Positions 42,735 to 53,444 of a stretch of 64,000 bases of DNA are shown in pieces. The DNA is from Cavia porcellus (taxonomy: Eukaryota; Chordata; Mammalia; Rodentia; Caviidae). Numbering within the stretch: position 1 is the stretch's first letter; every line of letters begins with the position of its first letter. The position numbers and the translations under genes were made by a program. A model generated the notes under the pieces. The model was not told where the DNA came from and searched no databases. It was given only the letters and a program-made list of their open reading frames with translations. The DNA is taken from positions 2,935,701 to 2,999,700 of the forward strand of contig NW_026947514.1 of the NCBI RefSeq assembly GCF_034190915.1. The letters run 5' to 3'.

Positions 42735-45700
42735 GCTGTGGTCAGATGTCTGTGGATACTTTCGTTTCTCAGGCTGTGAGAAGCTTCACCCCTGCTTCTC
42801 CACTTCGAACCCCGGGCAGTGTGCAGGGGATGCTGTTTGCCTTGGGGACGTGGTTTCTTTCTTCTCTTTAATTCCTTGGTGATGGGGTGTGCTTGTGCCT
42901 ATCGCTGTGAGCTTTATTATGGCAGGGACTTGGAAAGCAACGCGCGCCAAGGCTGCTCACGGATCAGGGTCCCAGCGCATCTGCTGGAGCCGAGGGCACT
43001 CAGCACGAAGGCTGCGTGCCTCGGACACCGTGCCGGCTTGGAGGCCCAGGCACCGAGCCCAGCCAGCTCTTCCCCGGGCCTCTGAGCATCTCCTGACCTT
43101 AGCCTACCTCTTTGGTAAGATTTATTAATTACTGTTCTTGAGCCAGTTTTGTGCCAAAAGTTCAGAGCGTCTTCCAGCCTTAACCCATGAATTGCATTAG
43201 CGCCCTGGGGCGAGCAGAAGGCCGCAGTGGGTCCTGGGGTACTGTAATTGCCCCTGGCCACCGCCCTGCACACAGGGAGGGCAGGGCAGAGAAGACCAGC
43301 GGGCTTGGCCTGGCCCAACTCGGTGAGTCAATTCGGGTCCGGAAAAGGAGCTCTTTCTCAGCTTGGGCCCAGGTCTGTGCTGCCAGTGACGGCTTCCTTC
43401 CTTACAAAACAGCCATTGTCCACACCTCCAAAGATGCACTGTCCCTGTCCCCAGCGTAGGCAGATGTTGGCGTCTCTGCACCAGCAGTTCCAACCCTGTT
43501 TGCTGCGAGCTCTGGGGAGAGGTGTTTTGTCACTGGGGTGGCAGCGCAGGACTGCCTCCCTGTCCCTCATTTCCCCCACAGAAAACGCCCTCCTCCCCCA
43601 GTGCTGGCCTCGGAGTGCAGGCCGCATCCGTCACCTGCTTGGGGAGGGCCACAGCTGTACGGTCCCGAGGGGCTACCTACCAGGGCAGGGTGCTTGGGAG
43701 GGACCCAGCACTCGAGGCAGCCGCACGAGAAAAAACAACATGTTCTTTCTCCTTTGCCTGTGTTGCCCTTGCTCTCAAGATTCTACATTGTTGTTAATTT
43801 TCAGCCTAATTTTAGTCCAAGAACTTGGTGAAGCTGGAGAAGACTCTTAAAGTTTTTTTTTTTTTGTAAACAAGTGCTCTTTTCTGGCCAGATGTTTCTT
43901 TTTTCCCCTGGTCTTACAGGGCTTCGCCATTGAGCTGTCCGGCTGAAGCTGAATAAATCTTTGTTTTACGGCCTCTTTGGTCCTTTACAACTAAGGACCT
44001 CGGGAAGGACTCGGGCTTTTCATCCTTTTGGTCTTGGCCTTGAATGACCTACAAATGCACCATTAGTGAAAAAATCGTAGGGATATTTTTGTGGCCAACC
44101 TGAAAGTCTAGAGGCCAAGTCCTAGACCCAAATACAGGGATGGCGGGGTCATGGCTGGAGGGGCTGGCCAGGTGGAGTGTGGCCCAGCAGGACACTTTGG
44201 GACTGAAAGCGCCTTGTCCCACGAATGTGTGCCCTGCATGATTAGGTGCACCTGAGCAGTGACCAAGACCACAGTGGCTTCCTGCCTCCAGCTGGATGCC
44301 CCACTAAAATCTGAGGCCTGTGTGGAAATATGCGGCCCACAGCCTCGGACCTGAAGGTGCGTGTGCTGGTCCTGGGTAGACGGCGCATGGGCTGAGGACG
44401 CTGCTGCACTGGCAGGAGTGCGAGGATGAGGATGCAGTTGGATGCTTTGGGCAGTGCAGGAGTCTTCTACCTCTCTTGACTTCTGCAAAGAGCCTGGCAG
44501 GACCGCAGCCTTGTAAAATCTGCTGTCAGTGATACAGCTGGGGCCAAGCGTGGAGCGCTCCAAGTGTTGGCCAGAGCAGGGAAGAAATCTGGGCCTATTT
44601 CTTGGACAGGTTTTTGTGTGTCCTGGGAAGAAAAACACTATTGCTCAATCCTGCAAGTTGGGTTTAGACCCCCTGGGATTGTTTCAGACCACAGGGCTGA
44701 CCCCCTGCGTGGCCCCAGCCCTGCCCCATGGTGCAGGGTCCTGGACGCTGGCCATGTCGGGGACCCTCTGCATTGCTCACATCCCCATCCCTTGTTCCGT
44801 TCTCTTGGAGACGTTTTCCTGTCTTTTCTAGCTCCCTGCACACAGGCATGACCCCACGGTGCTCTACCAGCTGCCCCTCCGGGCTCTCTTTAGACTTTGA
44901 ATTTCTCTCCTGCAAGCTGTTCCCGAGCTCAGCCCTGCAACGGTACCCCGCTTCGGCGGCTCCCTCTCACTCCCTGCACGGAGCCCGAGGGCCTTCACGC
45001 ATAGGTTCAGCTTACCTTTTGGGACCAACACTTTCCTGTGTTCTGGGCTACTGGACACGGGCTCTTGCTGTGACTGCCCCTTTTTCTGCTTGTTATGTTT
45101 CTCCCTCCTGCATCCAATGCAGGTGGACGAGCAGGGCCCCCGGTTCCTGTACAGGCGGAGGTGCATCTGGTGTACCTGTGACAGAGGGGGTACTAAGAAG
45201 CATGCTCAGCCCCAGAACAAAACGGAACCCAGAACCAGAAACAAAAACGAGGCAGATGATCTGCTGTGGTGTCTTTGACACAGCTGTTTTGGCTTTGGGA
45301 GTAATTTGGCAAGACTTTATGTCCTGCAATGTAAATCTACCAAGTGACCTGCAAAGCCAACACCCTGACCTCATCTTGGGGCAGCACCGTGCTGTGGGGG
45401 GAGGTGTGGTGAGACCCAGGGGGCACTCAGGATCTGGGAAACACCGATTGCCAGAACTGGGGCTGGAGGGAGACCCCTTTCTTCTCAGCTCCTTGTAGGA
45501 AGTGAAGTCTGTGTCCCCGCCCTCCACCCTGGGTGGGTCTGTGACTTGCCTACCTGGAGGATGTGGTGGCCAGGAGGCCATGCACCTTTCAAGTCTCACA
45601 TCCTTTTCCTTGGGCACTGGGAACGCGTGGGGCTGAGACCAGCCTCTTGCTGCGGGTCTGCTAGCGGCCCTCGAGGATCCTCCTGCCCCACTGTCCTGTG

Positions 45701-46110
45701 CCTGGTGGGGGGCAGGAGCTCGTGAGCTGTGACCTGGCCAATGTGGGGTGATCGGCCTCCACAGTGGGTGCAGTCTGGGCTGCCTGCAGCGTCGGGGTTC
45801 TGCTCATTGTGTACAGCGAGACAGAGCGTCAGCTGCTTCCTCGCAGAAACTGCTCTGGTGCCTGCTTGAAAACGCAGGGTCTGTGTTTCTGCATTGTTCT
45901 TTTTTTTTTGCTTTTGGCAGGAAAGTGCCAGCAACACCAAAGCTGCCATTTTAACCATTTTGAAGTAAAACTTCAGTGCCATCCAGCTGTCCATGGTGCT
46001 GCACAGCCACCATGACTGTTGGCAATCACCCCGTCCCTGCCCCCACCTGTCCCTGGCATCCCCTGCCCACTTGGCCTGGGACTGGCTTGCCATGGGTGTC
46101 ACACCTCAGC
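42735..46110. other. GC-rich unique sequence, no gene supported
   Basis: Contains the longest frame of the window (256 codons plus, 44728-45498), which overlaps minus-strand frames and has no domain. 42930-43080 is a short CpG cluster (about 13 CpGs in 150 bp). A T run at 43853-43865 and a splice-acceptor-like tract with AATAAA at 43890-43957 are noted separately. Confidence 0.35.
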
Positions 46111-46113
46111 ACC

Positions 46114-46463
46114 TGTCCTGGCTTGTGTCTGAACGTTCCCCTGTGCAGTCACAAGTGGGGCTCTTTCAGAGGTGGCTGGATCTAGAGTGTGTGGTGCTGG
46201 GATTAAGAGTGTGTGATTACTAATCCCCTAATTCCATAGCCTGGATACAATGTAAGAGCCAGAAGCAAGCTTTTATTGTTCCTTGCTTGTTTGGTGACCT
46301 TCTGCCTGCCATCAGCTGTTTCTGTGCTGCGATGCCCCCTGTCGTGTCACCCCGGCTGACTATGGACTGAAACCTGTACACACTGTGATCCAGATAAACT
46401 TTTCCTCCCTTAACTTTTGGCATTGAGTATTTTGTCTTAACAATGAGGATGGTAACTACCACA
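46114..46463 (+). mobile_element. MaLR-type 5' LTR
   Basis: About 350 bp, aligned by eye to the LTR at 47960-48338. Shared blocks include 'cttgtgtct', 'tcagaggtggctg', 'gatgctggg/ggtgctggg', 'gagtgattactaa/gtgtgattactaa', 'ctatgga(c/t)tgaaacct', and the end with 'gatccagataaacttttcct'. Its start is mutated (TGTCCTGG for TGTTACGG). Its polyA signal is changed to AGATAAAC, whereas the partner keeps AATAAA. It ends ACCACA. Confidence 0.85.
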
Positions 46464-47959
46464 AGAAATTAGTTGCCAGAGAAGTGGGATTGTTGCTGTG
46501 ACTATACCTGACCGTGTGGTTCAGGAATCTTTGGAATTAACTGGCTTTGCAAGAAGGGTTTGGAAAGGTTTGGAGATGACTGCTGAAGGAGTGGAGCTGG
46601 AATGCCTCAGGCTGTTCTGATGGGAGATTCTGGTCAGAGTTCAGAAGACCAGAACGCTAATGGAAATGATGCTGGAAGAAACCAGACTTGGGAGGTTTCT
46701 GCTGGGAAGAACTGCATTGGCCACTGGACTGCTGACAACACATGTTATGGGTTAACAGAAGTTTGTCTGCATTTCGTTCCTGTCCAGAGACTTTGCCTGA
46801 GACTGAGGTTAGGGGTGGCTGACTAATTAATCTGGCAGAAGCAATCTTAAGGCAGTCTAATGTTGAGGCCTGGCATGGCTACTGTTGAAGGCTTGTAGCC
46901 AGATCTATGTTGTGAATCTAGAGCAAAGAACTCAGCAGAATAATTTAAAATGTCATGAGTTTGGTTAGAAAGGAAGCTCCAGGAAAGTTAAAGCCTGGAA
47001 AGATGGAGCAGATGAGGAACTGACCCATGAAAAGACTTGAAAGAAAAAGCCAGGATTTCAGAAGAAGGTAACAGAAAAGATGGCCTGAGGATATCACAAG
47101 AACCAGAAAGACAGCCTTTGCAGCCTAAGAGTTGCAAAGGTGAAAGTCTTTGCTTTGAGAAGAGAGCCCCAGAGCATCATGTTTTAGAATCGCAGCAGGC
47201 TACAGAATTTGTCTCTCGGGATTGGGTTCAGAGTACTCAGAGATCCAGGTACTTGATCCCTACAGCTGAGAGGGGAAAGCCTGGCTACTGCTGCAGCAGG
47301 CAGCAGACCTTGGCATCATTTTTGTGGGGTTGGTTTTAGGTGTGTGCAGAATGCAAGAGTTGTAGGGTCAGGAAGGCTCCTACCCAGATTTCAGAAGATG
47401 GTCTGGGGGCCAGGCAGTGTGCCTTTGAGAGGGCAGTGTGTGAAGCCAAAGGTACAGTGGGGACTCAGCAATTTGGAGAAGACAGGAGGTGGATTGTCTG
47501 AAGGAAACTGCAAGGAGGGAGCAGAGTGAGCCCAAGAGAGAAGCCATGTGAGGTACGACCACAACCACCCACAGTGCTGAGGATCGGAGCCACCCAAGCC
47601 CTTTAGAGCTCACATCTGGACACAGATTGTCTTGGATGCTGCACATGGAACTCCAGGTCTTGATGTTTGCTCTGCTGGATTTTGGACTTGCTTCAGTCCC
47701 ATTTCTTTGTATCTTCCTATTTGTATCTTTTGGAATGGTAATGTTTTTCTTGTGCCACTGTATGTTGGAAGTATTCAACTTTCTTTTCATTTGTACAGGA
47801 GCTCACAGCTAAGAGTTTGCCTTAAATTTCAGAGGAGACTTGGAATTTAGACTTTTCAGCAATGCTGAAACTGTTAGGACTTTGGCAACTCTTATAGATA
47901 GACTAAAGCCTTTTGTGTAAAGACATGTGCATGAGTGTTTGAGGGATCTGGGGGCAGAA
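46464..47959 (+). mobile_element. MaLR-type internal region, non-coding
   Basis: About 1.5 kb between the two LTRs. Directly after the 5' LTR, AGTTGCCAGAGAAGTGGGAT is close to the tRNA-Leu-like primer-binding site of MaLR elements. Just before the 3' LTR a purine-rich GGGGGCAGAA (47950-47959) fits a polypurine tract. The interior is GA-rich and carries no gag, pol or env homology that I recognise. That is typical of MaLR elements, which depend on other elements for proteins. The 100-codon frame at 47037-47339 and the minus 136-codon frame at 47380-47790 are not retroviral genes. Confidence 0.85.
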
Positions 47960-48338
47960 TGTTACGGTTTGTGTCTAGAAGGCCCTAAAAGCTTCATGCA
48001 AAAGTGGAACTTTCTCAGAGGTGGCTGAATCTAAAGTGAGTGATGCTGGGAATAAGGGTGAGTGATTACTAAATCACCGTTAATTGGTTTGATATGAGCC
48101 TAATCCCAGTAGCCTAGACAGAGTATAAAAGGGGCAGATAGAAGTTGCTAAGGTCCCTTGATTGCATGGCTATTTTCTGCCTGCCATGGACTGTTCCTTC
48201 TCTGTGATACCTGTCTGCCATGTCACCCTGCATTGGAGTTAGACGACTATGGATTGAAACCTCTACAAACTGTGAACCAAATAAAGCTTTCCTCCACTGA
48301 CTTGGATAACTAAGATTCTGCTGTTGCTCAGCGTTACA
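47960..48338 (+). mobile_element. MaLR-type 3' LTR
   Basis: Starts TGTTACGGTTTGTG, ends CAGCGTTACA, 379 bp. Contains a TATA-like 'gagtataaaaggggca' near 48122 (a plausible LTR promoter) and the polyA signal AATAAA in 'ccaaataaagctttcc' (about 48280). Target duplications are not obvious (46109-46113 versus 48339-48343), so the insertion is old. Confidence 0.9.
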
Positions 48339-48344
48339 CTCCCA

Positions 48345-48700
48345 AGGCCACCTGCTGTAGAGTCCAGAGCAAAAGCTGTGATATTGCTCCTCACCATTCT
48401 GTGTGACCTCTGCTTCACCTCCTTTGCTCTTCATGTTTGACAGAGGAGGGGACCTGGGTACAAGGAGGCTAACATGCAGTTGGTAAAAGTGGCTCAAGAT
48501 TCTAATTAGAGTTTTATCCAGGCCCCAGGCGATCATGCCAGGAGGTTGCTGGATGATGGAGGACAACGGGTGGCAGCACTTTCCCATCCTCAACTCCATG
48601 GTGCTCAGGAGCATCACGGCTTTGCTTCCAACAACCCATTGAGATGTGGAGCCACTCATGTCTGTTACTTTTATTGTGTTTATTATACAAATTTTATCTA
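48345..48700. other. Unique sequence between two LTR elements
   Basis: No repeat hallmark. The minus-strand 181-codon frame (48114-48659) runs from here into the 3' LTR and has no domain. Confidence 0.3.
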
Positions 48701-48701
48701 C

Positions 48702-49049
48702 TGTTTTAGCCCATTTTCTGTTGCTATCATAAAATGCTCGGGACCGGAGAGTTTATAAAGAATGGAATTTATTTGGCTCAAGGCTTTGGAGGCTGGGAAG
48801 CCCAGGAGCCTGCAGCTGGTGGTGTCTCTGTGCTGTACTGCAACATGGTGAGACCACACAAGTGTGTGACAGCTCAGGTATCGCCTCCTCTGCTTACAGA
48901 ACCACCGGCACCACCTTGGGGACCCCACTCTGATGACCTTATGTCATCCTAATCACCACCCAAGGCTCCACCTCCAAACACCAGCAGTGAAAGACTTTGA
49001 GGGATCATTCCAAGATATGAAACTTGAGGGACACTTTCAAACCACAACA
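48702..49049 (-). mobile_element. MaLR-type solo LTR, antisense
   Basis: On the minus strand it starts TGTTGTGGTTTG and ends GGCTAAAACA. The + strand shows the reversed 3' end 'tagcccattttctgttgcta', 'gagtttataaagaatggaat', 'tttatttggctcaaggct'. It ends with 'tttcaaaccacaaca'. It is a relative of, but not the same subfamily as, the element at 46114-48338. No interior. Confidence 0.85.
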
Positions 49050-52000
49050 CTTATTTAGAAGAATCCAGAAGAATCACGTGGGAAAAGAAAAGGTCAGTTT
49101 GCTGATCAAAAAACAAAACAAAAAAAAAAAAAGAAGGAAAAATAGAGGAAATGGAATTGGAAAATGAAAAAAATGTAAAAGTTATTGTGATGCAATTGTG
49201 GGGTGGGAGGAAGGAGTACAAGAAGCCTGTATGATGCTCCTTGATAAAGAGTAGCAATTTTTAAAAAATCGGCAAAGCCACTTTTTACTCAGATGCATCT
49301 GAATCTCCCTGATAGCTAAACAATATTGTAAGACCACCTGGGTCGAAGTGGACCCATCTGCATCAGGGAGAGGAAGACAACAGAGACAGCGGCGTCCTCT
49401 GATTCCTACAGGGCTTGGAGAGGGAGCAATTGTCCTGATGGAGTTTTTGGTTTCTAGACTGTAAGCACTTTGCTCTGCAATTTCAAAGGCCACTTTCCAA
49501 GAAGTATCCCCAGTGGGGCTCTGAGCAGCATGTTCCAGCCTCACCGGCGGACCAGGTGGCACCATGAGATGCCAGCTGCATGTCAAGGAGGCTGGGTCTG
49601 TGCCAATATCAGGACACTCCAGCCCTGTGCTGTCCCGAAGTAGTGCAGCTCCTCTCTGGATGGAAACACACGATCCTGACTGCCTGTGTATTTATTAGTG
49701 CCCATCACCCACGAGAAGTTGAGAAATGGCTCAGCGATCACATCCTCCTCACAGGCTCTGCGGTGTGAGCTTTACTTGATGGGGACGGACACCAGCATCT
49801 CACAGTCATTGTCTTTTAGCCAGTGATTGGGATTGGCTTATAAAAAAAGTGTGTGCACAGCAGAAGTGCTACCTGATCCTAACAGCTGTCAGAACTGTCT
49901 TCTTAGCTCCTAACCCAGAGGGAAGAAGGTGATCACAGGACATCTGTGGTGCTTCCCTTTCTTTGTTCTCCTTTGGAACAGAGGTCTCTGTTCTGAGTCA
50001 CTAACCAGGACAGCCGGGGTGGACCCAGGCCAACCAAGCACTGACTACAGCAAGCCTGGCAGGCCACATATGGATGCAGAGGCAGTTGGTCCCCAAACTC
50101 TTGCACCGTATTACAGGACACAACAGGACTCTATGAAAGACATAGCAAAGAAGGCTGTAGGGAAAAGCCCTTCTGCTGGGGACAGCCGAAGGCACAGAGA
50201 GGAGGCCAGGTTCAGTCCCAGGAGGCAGAATGCTTTATCCAACCTTCAGTAACCCATCTAATGTGGGACCATTTGTGTTTCTTCAAAAATAGATAATATA
50301 TGCTTTATATATTATCTTGCCTTATATATTATATCTCTTTATCCTTCCTTTTTCCTTTTCTATCAAATAAATTGTCGTGGAGAAGATAGGGGTTATAACC
50401 AAATATATGGCTTTTAAAAAATGGAGTGATTGCATCCATAAAACAAGAGCTGAAAGCAGAGATGGGACTTGGAAGAGATACAACATAGAAGGGGAGGAAG
50501 CATGCATGAACGTGCAGAGCTCAGGGAGATGTGGAACAGAAGCAGGCGGCTGCTTGCAAATGTAAAGAACATCTTAGAAGCAGCACAATGAACAGACACC
50601 ACCAGGAATGTCGTAAAGCTTGGGAAGGAGAAGACCGAGAAGAGAGTAAGCAAGTGGAGTGGGACATTTAAGAGGACTTGAGTATGGGAAAGCAGTAAGA
50701 GGATGTCCAAATCTGTACCCAAGACCAAATGATGAAAGAATTAAAATCTTGTAAAAATTCTAGTTGAAGTATAACTTAAGAAGCATTTATGAAAATAAAA
50801 GAAAACTCAAAGCTATACATTACAAAGGATAACATTGGCCCACACTAAGGTCTTTTCCCTGGACTGTGGTGCCTCTTTTCATCTTTGAAATCTGCCTTGA
50901 GTCTTCTCCCTAGCCATGGAGAGAGTATGTCTAGGATGTGCTCAGGAAAGTTATTTTATACCCAGCCAAACCGGCACACGGATGTGAACATGCAATGGGT
51001 ACAGGAGACGTGGTTAGTGTGAGTCTTTCTTGAAGAACTTTAGCAAGCCATGAATGAAAGAGAAGTGTTAGCTCTGAGCACGGAAAACATTTAACTCTAG
51101 GGTCATAACGAGATAGGTATGTCCCAGGGGAGAGAGAGAGAGGGGACAGTGAGGAACAGAGATGAGACAGTGGTGGGACAGCACCCTTGGGTGCTGGAGA
51201 GCTCATTCTGAGTGTAGTTGGAGCCTCTTCCTGGTTCAGGGTTGCAAGTTGCACAGCAGCAGCTGGAACGAAGGGGTGCGGTGGGAGAGGGCAAGCTAGT
51301 GTTGGTGAGGGCGAGCTGTGTGGGATTCTCTGCTGCTCGCCGCCCTTTCTTAATGAAGTCTCTGCTGGGCATCAGGACTGGGGCTTCAGGGCGACGGAGA
51401 AGGGGTGAAACAGCTTCCGAGGTGGAGGCTTTGAGCTTCCTGATGGTGTCTTCCTCAAGTTAATAATTTCCAATTTTAGATCTTTCAATTCTCCAAGTTC
51501 CTCTTGGCACATTTTCAGATCTGCATGCTCATTCCTTATAGCAGCTCCTGTTTGCTTATTTTTAGAAGGCCACCGTTGTTTTCTTTACACATGTATTAGC
51601 AGCTCTCCTGTCTTCTGTTCCTGCTAATCCTGGCGTCTCGAGTCCTCAGGGTCTCGTCACTGGGTTTCACTGCTTCTCCCCCATGGGCCTTTCTTCTGTG
51701 CTTGGTGACCTTCACAGTCCGGTCTCTGCATTTGCAGGTCTGGGGAGATTCCCACGGCCCAGATGGCAAGGAGCTTCTCCCGGAGCCGGAGCTGCTGTTC
51801 ATGGCCCTGCCCCTTGCTCCCCGCTGGCGGGTTCAGGTTCCAGCCTCTGCTGCCCTCCTTTTCCTGGCATGTGTGGGGTGGTGCACCCCTGAGAGCACTT
51901 GGCCCGGAGGTTTCCTTACTTCCTATGAGGCCCCTAATGCCCTCCGAGGGGCCCTACGCACAAATTTGGGGAGTGGATTCAGGAGCTGGTGGTTTCTCAG

Positions 52001-53088
52001 ACCTGAATCTCACAGAAGTGAAAGAGGAAGCTTGGGTTTCACTGCACACACCTTGGCAGCATGGAAAACTTGGACCAGTGCTCTAAAGGTGCAGGTTCCT
52101 CGGGGAGCAGAAGGAGCACTTTCTGGCTCCTGCCGCGTGCAGGCTCAGGCCTGGGACACCGGCCCCCGCTGTCCTCCCCACAGCGCCCTGCTCTTCCCTC
52201 CGCTGCTGGGCTCTTTCCCGCCCTGACTTTTTCTCCTAGAACAGACTCTGCCTGCTACTTGCCCTGTCTGGGGACCCTCGAGCTGGCTCAGCTTACCACC
52301 CTGAAGGCCTTGGGTTCCTCCCTCCTGGCTCCCTGCTCTTGGGGGCTCCAGCTCCACACTGCCTCCTCCGCCATCTCCTCCACGTCCTGTGCTCCTGAGG
52401 CAAATGCAAGCTTGGCTTCTGCCTTCTCCACCTACCCAGGACACAGCCAAAAGCAAATGTGTGCACTTTCTTGCTGCTGGGACTGTGGATTCAGGCTCAG
52501 AGACTCCCAGGCCCTTGTTGGGTTTAACCTCCCAGCAGCTGCTAGCAAAGCAGAGCACTAAACCGGGCGCAGCTTGAGTTCTGGAACCGAGTACACACCC
52601 GGGAAGCTGAGTTCTTGGCTTTGGGACGGGCATTGGCTCCTGGTGCATGCTGGAGTCCCCAGAGGGCTTCTTAGGCAGTGCTGCTCTGGAGACCCATGGG
52701 AATGCGGGGGAGAGGAAGGAACGTTCATTCATTTAGGAGTGAACTGTGGTTACTGGGGGCAGGGTCAGATGGGGCTGCCCTCCTCCTTTTTGGACCTACT
52801 GAGGCCCCCCTCTTCCAAAGGGGGGTGGGGATTCGGCGTGAGTCAGCTCTGTTTTGGTAAAAAGCTGGAGCCTGTGACAAGGACTCCTGTGTCTCTTTTG
52901 GCTTCTTGTGAACAAGCGGGGGATTAGCGCAGCCCTGTCTGACTCACAGGCTTTTGAGAAGCCAAGACCAAGGTGCACTCCGCCACTGTGCCCCGGGATG
53001 CGAGATGTGGCTTCTGAGGAGCAGGAGGGTGTGTCTGGGGTGGGCGAGGCTGTGCTCCCTATCACACTGAAGGCTGCGACTTTTCTAA
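49050..53088. other. Mostly unique sequence, no gene supported
   Basis: A-rich run at 49107-49133 and an AT-rich palindromic patch at 50287-50335. 50300-50930 is A-rich and may hold decayed L1. 51460-51620 is T-rich and L1-like in style but not assignable. 51700-52900 is GC-rich with overlapping both-strand frames (174, 166 and 195 codons) lacking domains. Confidence 0.35.
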
Positions 53089-53090
53089 CA

Positions 53091-53274
53091 GTATGTGGGG
53101 TTGAAGCCAGGGGCACTGTACCACTGAGCTATCTCCCTTCCTCTTTTAATATTTTATTCTGAAACAAGGTCTCAGTAAGTTGCTAAGTTGCCCAGGATGG
53201 TCTTGAACTTGTGATCCTCATGCCCCAGCCTCTCAGGGTGCTAGAATTACAGATATATACCACTGTGCCAGGCT
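53091..53274 (-). mobile_element. B1-dID composite SINE, antisense
   Basis: ID half (GTATGTGGGGTTGAAGCCAG, ccactgagctatctccc), AT-rich linker (ttttaatattttattct), then B1 half (gaaacaaggtctcagtaagt, 'tgcccaggatggtcttgaac', 'ccccagcctctcaggg', 'gaattacagatatatacca'). Same family as 40982-41160 but more diverged. Confidence 0.92.
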
Positions 53275-53365
53275 AAAATATTTAAAAACATTTTTAATCC
53301 AATTTTCCTAGCATAATTTATTTTACAGTATTTCCTTACTAGTTTACTTTGGATTTTGTGTGTGA

Positions 53366-53437
53366 GTTAGAGACTGAACCCATGGCCTTGTGCACGCTGC
53401 ACAAAGGCTCTAAAACTGAGCAGCCCAGTGACCCGGG
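53366..53437 (-). mobile_element. ID-like SINE, antisense
   Basis: AGAGACTGAACCCATGGCCT, 'tgtgcacgctgcacaaaggc', 'aactgagcagcccagtgacc' matches an antisense ID body with a preserved B box (agactgaaccc). The A-box end is decayed. Confidence 0.6.
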
Positions 53438-53444
53438 GAATTTT

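Noticed and set aside
44728..45498. Longest open frame in the window (256 codons, plus strand)
   Set aside because: It overlaps several minus-strand frames, has low-complexity GC-driven composition, no domain, no signal peptide or membrane pattern, and no exon-like splice context.
46464..47959. Search for gag, pol or env in the LTR element interior
   Set aside because: No protease, reverse transcriptase, integrase or envelope motif in any frame; consistent with a non-coding MaLR interior.
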